Shown here: positions 60,640 to 64,000 of the stretch, piece after piece
Numbering within the stretch: position 1 is the stretch's first letter
Layout: every line of letters begins with the position of its first letter
Assembly: GCA_907163375.1 (NCBI GenBank)
Contig: CAJQUW010013605.1
Location: 62,001-126,000 of the forward strand
Origin: Prostheceraeus crozeri
Taxonomy: Eukaryota; Platyhelminthes; Polycladida; Euryleptidae
Direction of reading: 5' to 3'
Length of the DNA: 64,000 nucleotides
Made by a program: the position numbers and the translations under genes
Notes under the pieces: generated by a model
The model's input: only the letters and a program-made list of their open reading frames with translations
Databases searched by the model: none
Told to the model about the DNA's origin: nothing

Positions 60640-61800
60640 TCTAGCTGTAGTCGGACATGGGCAGGCTTTTTCTAAATAATAATTTGACCACAAAAATGCC
60701 TCCATGGACACTTTTCCATTGACTATTCAAATAAATATTCTTTAACTAAATATTTCTAATGCACAAGAAAGCTGATTTTTTTGTTAGACAATTATTTTGA
60801 ATTTCTAGTCATCTATGAGTTGATTGCATAGTTGATCGCATTGAAAATCAGTAGTACATGATGCGATAATATGATTAGAGCTATAAATTAAAAAATGGCA
60901 TTTTTCTAATATTCAATTTATTTGATTGATTATTACAGCATGAAGCATTTTGGTAAAAACTTTTGTCAGTCATTAATGGACAATGATATCGTATCATTGG
61001 CAGATGGTGGCTACGCAATAAACTAAGCTGCCATGGGCCTATAGATACAAAGCAGGTTAGGCATTAGTACAATCCAAAAAGGCAAAACAAAAATGAGTGG
61101 TTTATGAAAACCACAAATGACTTGTAAGCTTTGATCTTATCAAAAGCATGCTGTAAATGTGAAAAAATCCTTACATGCCTTAGTATTATAAGAACATGAA
61201 GACTTCTAGCCAGTACTACACCTATACGAAGAGGGAGAATCCGTTCAGGAGAAGCTAATACCATTACATCAAAAAAATTGAGTCACTTTGTGGAAAGCTG
61301 AGATGTGCAAAATCACTGATATGCATGCAACTTAACATTAATATATCCGACGGAGGCCTTATTGGTGCCAATCCTCTCTGCTTCCAAATCAACGGGATAC
61401 AAGACAGCATCGAAAAGCTTGTACCTAAACTAGTAAATATCATCAATGCAGCGGGTGGAATTAGACAATAATTATTATATGATAATAATTTTTAGATTTA
61501 TGTACATGGATTGTTATGCATAGATTTGAGGTCACTATTCGCTACAATCACCGAAAGCTGCAGGCTCAATGTTATTATGGCAAAGAATGATCGAAGAATT
61601 CTATGCATCCGGTACAATGCATGACATATTTTACAGAAGTCTACACCAGGTTAGCTTTCCATCCAGGAAAATAATAATCCTGCTTCGTGGAACATATTAA
61701 CCTGTGGACACAGAAAGCTTAGTAATATCATGCATTATCATATAGATAATTATCAATAATAGTAATATTTATAACCTGCAATAACCGCACAAATAATTTA
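60640..61800. other. No gene recognised
   Basis: AT-rich, nothing supported. Confidence 0.5.
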
Positions 61801-61804
61801 ATTT

Positions 61805-62010
61805 TGTGGTTTCCTGGCACTGTGGTTGAGTGCTTGGCCTAGCAATCTTTCGGTCCAGAGATCGAGCCCCGAAAGTATCATTGGAAGTCATCAGGAGGGG
61901 CATCCGGACTAAAAGTACTAGCAGTGCAACGCTCCAGAAACAAATCCGACTACGTCAGCACCGTCCCAGCCCCTAGCATGGAGGATTACTGACGTTAAAG
62001 CTTTACAAAT
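61805..62010 (+). repeat. tRNA-derived SINE with RTE-like 3' body
   Basis: The head GGCACTGTGGTTGAGTGC and box B GATCGAGCCC are tRNA-like. The body TCAGGAGGGGCATCCGGAC and the end GACGTTAAAGC resemble the 3' ends of RTE LINEs and the SINEs that use them. A single copy in the window. Confidence 0.75.
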
Positions 62011-62014
62011 TATA

Positions 62015-62490
62015 TAATAATGCTATTCCACGTGACATCATCAACAAAATCAATAAAGCCACATTTCAGCCCGGGATTATGATTTTATAGCACTCCCTAT
62101 TTGTGTCTAGCCTGTAATTGATTCAACTTGTGATCTTATTCCACAACAAAAGGTCCTGATAAGGACAATGATCTCATATTGATAGAGCATATGTGATTTA
62201 ATGTCGGTACTTTCATCCGCTACCCGCATGGGTATTCATCATAGCCAGATGAATGACATAAATTTAGATAGCAGTCACTATGAAACGACGGAACATTCAC
62301 CAACAAGATCAATTTATCAGATAGTTCTTTCGAGATTTAGATAACATGAAAATTGCATGTTAGACAAATAAGAGAAATGTTAACATGAAAGAAAGCTATA
62401 TGTACTTTTGTAGACGTGCACCCGGATGGTGAAATTATTCTCCGGGTACCGAATAGTGAGAAAGTCGATAAACAAGCTCAGATAGTAGGT
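62015..62490. other. No gene recognised
   Basis: AT-rich, nothing supported. Confidence 0.5.
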
Positions 62491-62496
62491 TATGTA

Positions 62497-64000
62497 CAGG
62501 GTTGGTATTTTTTGTTAAAAACCCCGAAGATTTGTTAGAAACGTTGTATTTATGTTTAAAAATGCATAAAACTGTGAAAAATGTTTAAAATGAGTTAAAA
62601 ATTATTTAATAGTGATATGGATGCATTATATGACATCATCTCTTTACCACTATCTAAAACTATTTATATAAATCTTGTAAAAAGACCATTTTTAAAGTGT
62701 TCAACCTATTAGCTCTTCCGCAAAATGAAGCTTACTTGTGGTTAAGAAAAATATAATAGAATGTTAAAAAACATGTATGAATAACATGATAAATATCTTC
62801 ATCACTATACAAAACAATATAAAAATCTTAAATATGGTAGCTTTGTAAATGATATAACAATATGACAATATGAATTACATAACATAATGTAATCTCATCT
62901 TTATACGTCTATACATGTATCAAGTTGACTAATCACAAACTACTGGTATATATCAAACTATATATCACAAAAAATGTATCATTTCACAAGCTGACGGCGA
63001 AGAAACCATAATTTCATCGCTTTATCCACCCCCAGGTTATTTCTTTGGTGTCCGCAAGTTGCATCCAAGGTCGAGAATGTACTCTCAATGCTAGCAGATG
63101 ACCATATAACCGAACTTATGTTCTTATATACTTATCGAATTGCTTATCGAATACTTGTTCTTATACTCTTATACCGAATTGGCTCAGATTTTCAGGGAAT
63201 CCAACCCTCCGAACCCCAGGCTTTCCACCGTCTTCGTGGACAGGTAGTATTGCTGAATAATTCCTCGGAGAAAGGGTCTTCAAAAGCGAGGAGCTTATAG
63301 ATGTGGTCAGTGAAAGAGTCTCTACAAACTTGAAGAATGAAAGCATTGGCATTCAGTTTCTTTCCCATGAATCGAGGATCGAGAAGGTTAGCGGCAGATA
63401 ACGACGTGATCAGCGCCTCTTCCATTCTTCGGAGAATGTATCATTGTTTGCTGCTGTCTTCTTATCAACGAGATCCAACCATATTTCAGGAGCCTGTTTG
63501 ATCTGTTTGAAAGCTTTCTATTGGAAAAAAACATTGGCTACAAATCGACCATCTCGCTGACATCAGCCTCCTTCATTCAAACTTTTCAAATGTGTTTAAT
63601 GATGACTAGATATGTTTCTTAACAATTGATTAATGTATACAACACACCGGTATTTGGTCTTCCATCTTGAGTGCTTTCGATGCCCCATGAGTGCTAAAAC
63701 CCCAATATTTACCGAGGTCCAACCTTTACAGTGAATCAAATAAAACGATTTCTTGAAGAATGTCTTGACCCTTCTCCAATCTTGCAATAATATCGTAGAC
63801 TATGCGAGTATGGCTAGTTTAGATCCACAGTTGACAATCCATTGCTCCACCGCGTTCACAACAGACTCATGTGTGCGCACATAGCACACCACTCTTTCTT
63901 TCCGATGAGATGAATATGAATGAACATTAATGAATTTCAATGAGCAAAACGGCCCAGTTGTTGCAATTTGATTTCATGTATTCATCTAGATTTAGGTGAA
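62497..64000 (-). mobile_element. hAT element running off the window, transposase on minus strand
   Basis: The left terminus is CAGGGTTGGTATTTTTTG, followed by GTTAAAAA words (subterminal repeats). On the minus strand, from high to low coordinates: worn transposase sequence at 63425-63840; SAANLLDPRFMGKKL (63192-63425); and near 63000-63100 ASIESTFSTLDA with a following LGVDKAMKLW. The last two are the LLDPR motif and the C-terminal dimerisation motif of DUF659-type hAT transposases. Frame changes show it is inactive. The other end lies beyond 64000. Confidence 0.75.

Noticed and set aside
1-64000. LTR retroelements, endogenous viruses or Polintons
   Set aside because: No paired LTRs, gag/integrase, capsid or polymerase B motifs could be recognised; the one unassigned membrane-type frame (12323-12763) is not enough.
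1-64000. CRISPR arrays, operons or other bacterial features
   Set aside because: Intron-containing genes, SINEs and LINEs show eukaryotic DNA; the short tandem arrays are transposon iterons without spacers.

Overview
The window looks like AT-rich, intron-rich and repeat-rich genomic DNA from an invertebrate animal. Coding DNA is sparse and split into small exons with good GT/AG junctions. Remnants of LINEs, a Penelope-like element, hAT and piggyBac transposons and tRNA-derived SINEs fill much of the rest. A marine deuterostome such as an echinoderm is my best guess, because of the LINE with an N-terminal 2A-like peptide and the frequent TAGGCCTA words, but this is a weak inference.

Host genes. 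The clearest host signal is a pair of tandem paralogous genes on the minus strand. Gene A (5014-11763) is a complete four-exon coding sequence of 314 codons: a signal peptide, a hemicentin-like von Willebrand factor A domain, and an eight-cysteine C-terminal module that I cannot assign to any family. Gene B (20370-30819) has homologous exons 2, 3 and 4 with the same splice phases and exactly the same cysteine spacing, but no vWA exon is visible in the window. A possible unrelated terminal exon lies at 38074-38326.

Mobile DNA, left to right. 1.8-2.6 kb: non-autonomous element with GGAGTC iterons, second copy at 37.2-37.9 kb. 3.2-3.6 kb: composite tRNA-SINE, second copy at 35.6-36.3 kb. 3.7-4.5 kb: LINE 3' end. 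7.7-8.1 kb and 8.97-9.20 kb: inverted repeats, the second perfect. 10.5-11.04 kb: Penelope-like fragment with a GIY-YIG domain. 14.7-15.2 kb: MITE. 17.5-19.6 kb: TIR element with GTTCGTACGTTAC iterons. 21.8-22.9 kb: long diverged inverted repeat. 28.8-29.6 kb: hAT-type element with a perfect 8-bp target duplication. 31.5-34.0 kb: 5'-truncated LINE with most of its endonuclease and reverse transcriptase. 41.4-42.2 kb: hAT-like element. 42.64-43.02 kb: small retroposon with a hammerhead ribozyme. 45.1-45.8 kb: hAT-type element. 46.0-47.6 kb: hAT-like transposase remnant. 48.5-52.4 kb: hAT remnant interrupted by a second hAT element and a LINE fragment. 54.3-55.6 kb: piggyBac remnant. 56.4-57.7 kb: LINE with a 2A-like motif. 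61.8-62.0 kb: tRNA/RTE-type SINE. 62.5 kb to the end: hAT element running off the window.

Most promising for follow-up: the vWA plus eight-cysteine gene pair, the hammerhead-bearing retroposon with inverted repeats and 13-bp flanking repeats, and the recurrent hAT-type elements that each carry their own subterminal iteron. All boundaries come from reading the sequence by eye; no searches or alignments were run.
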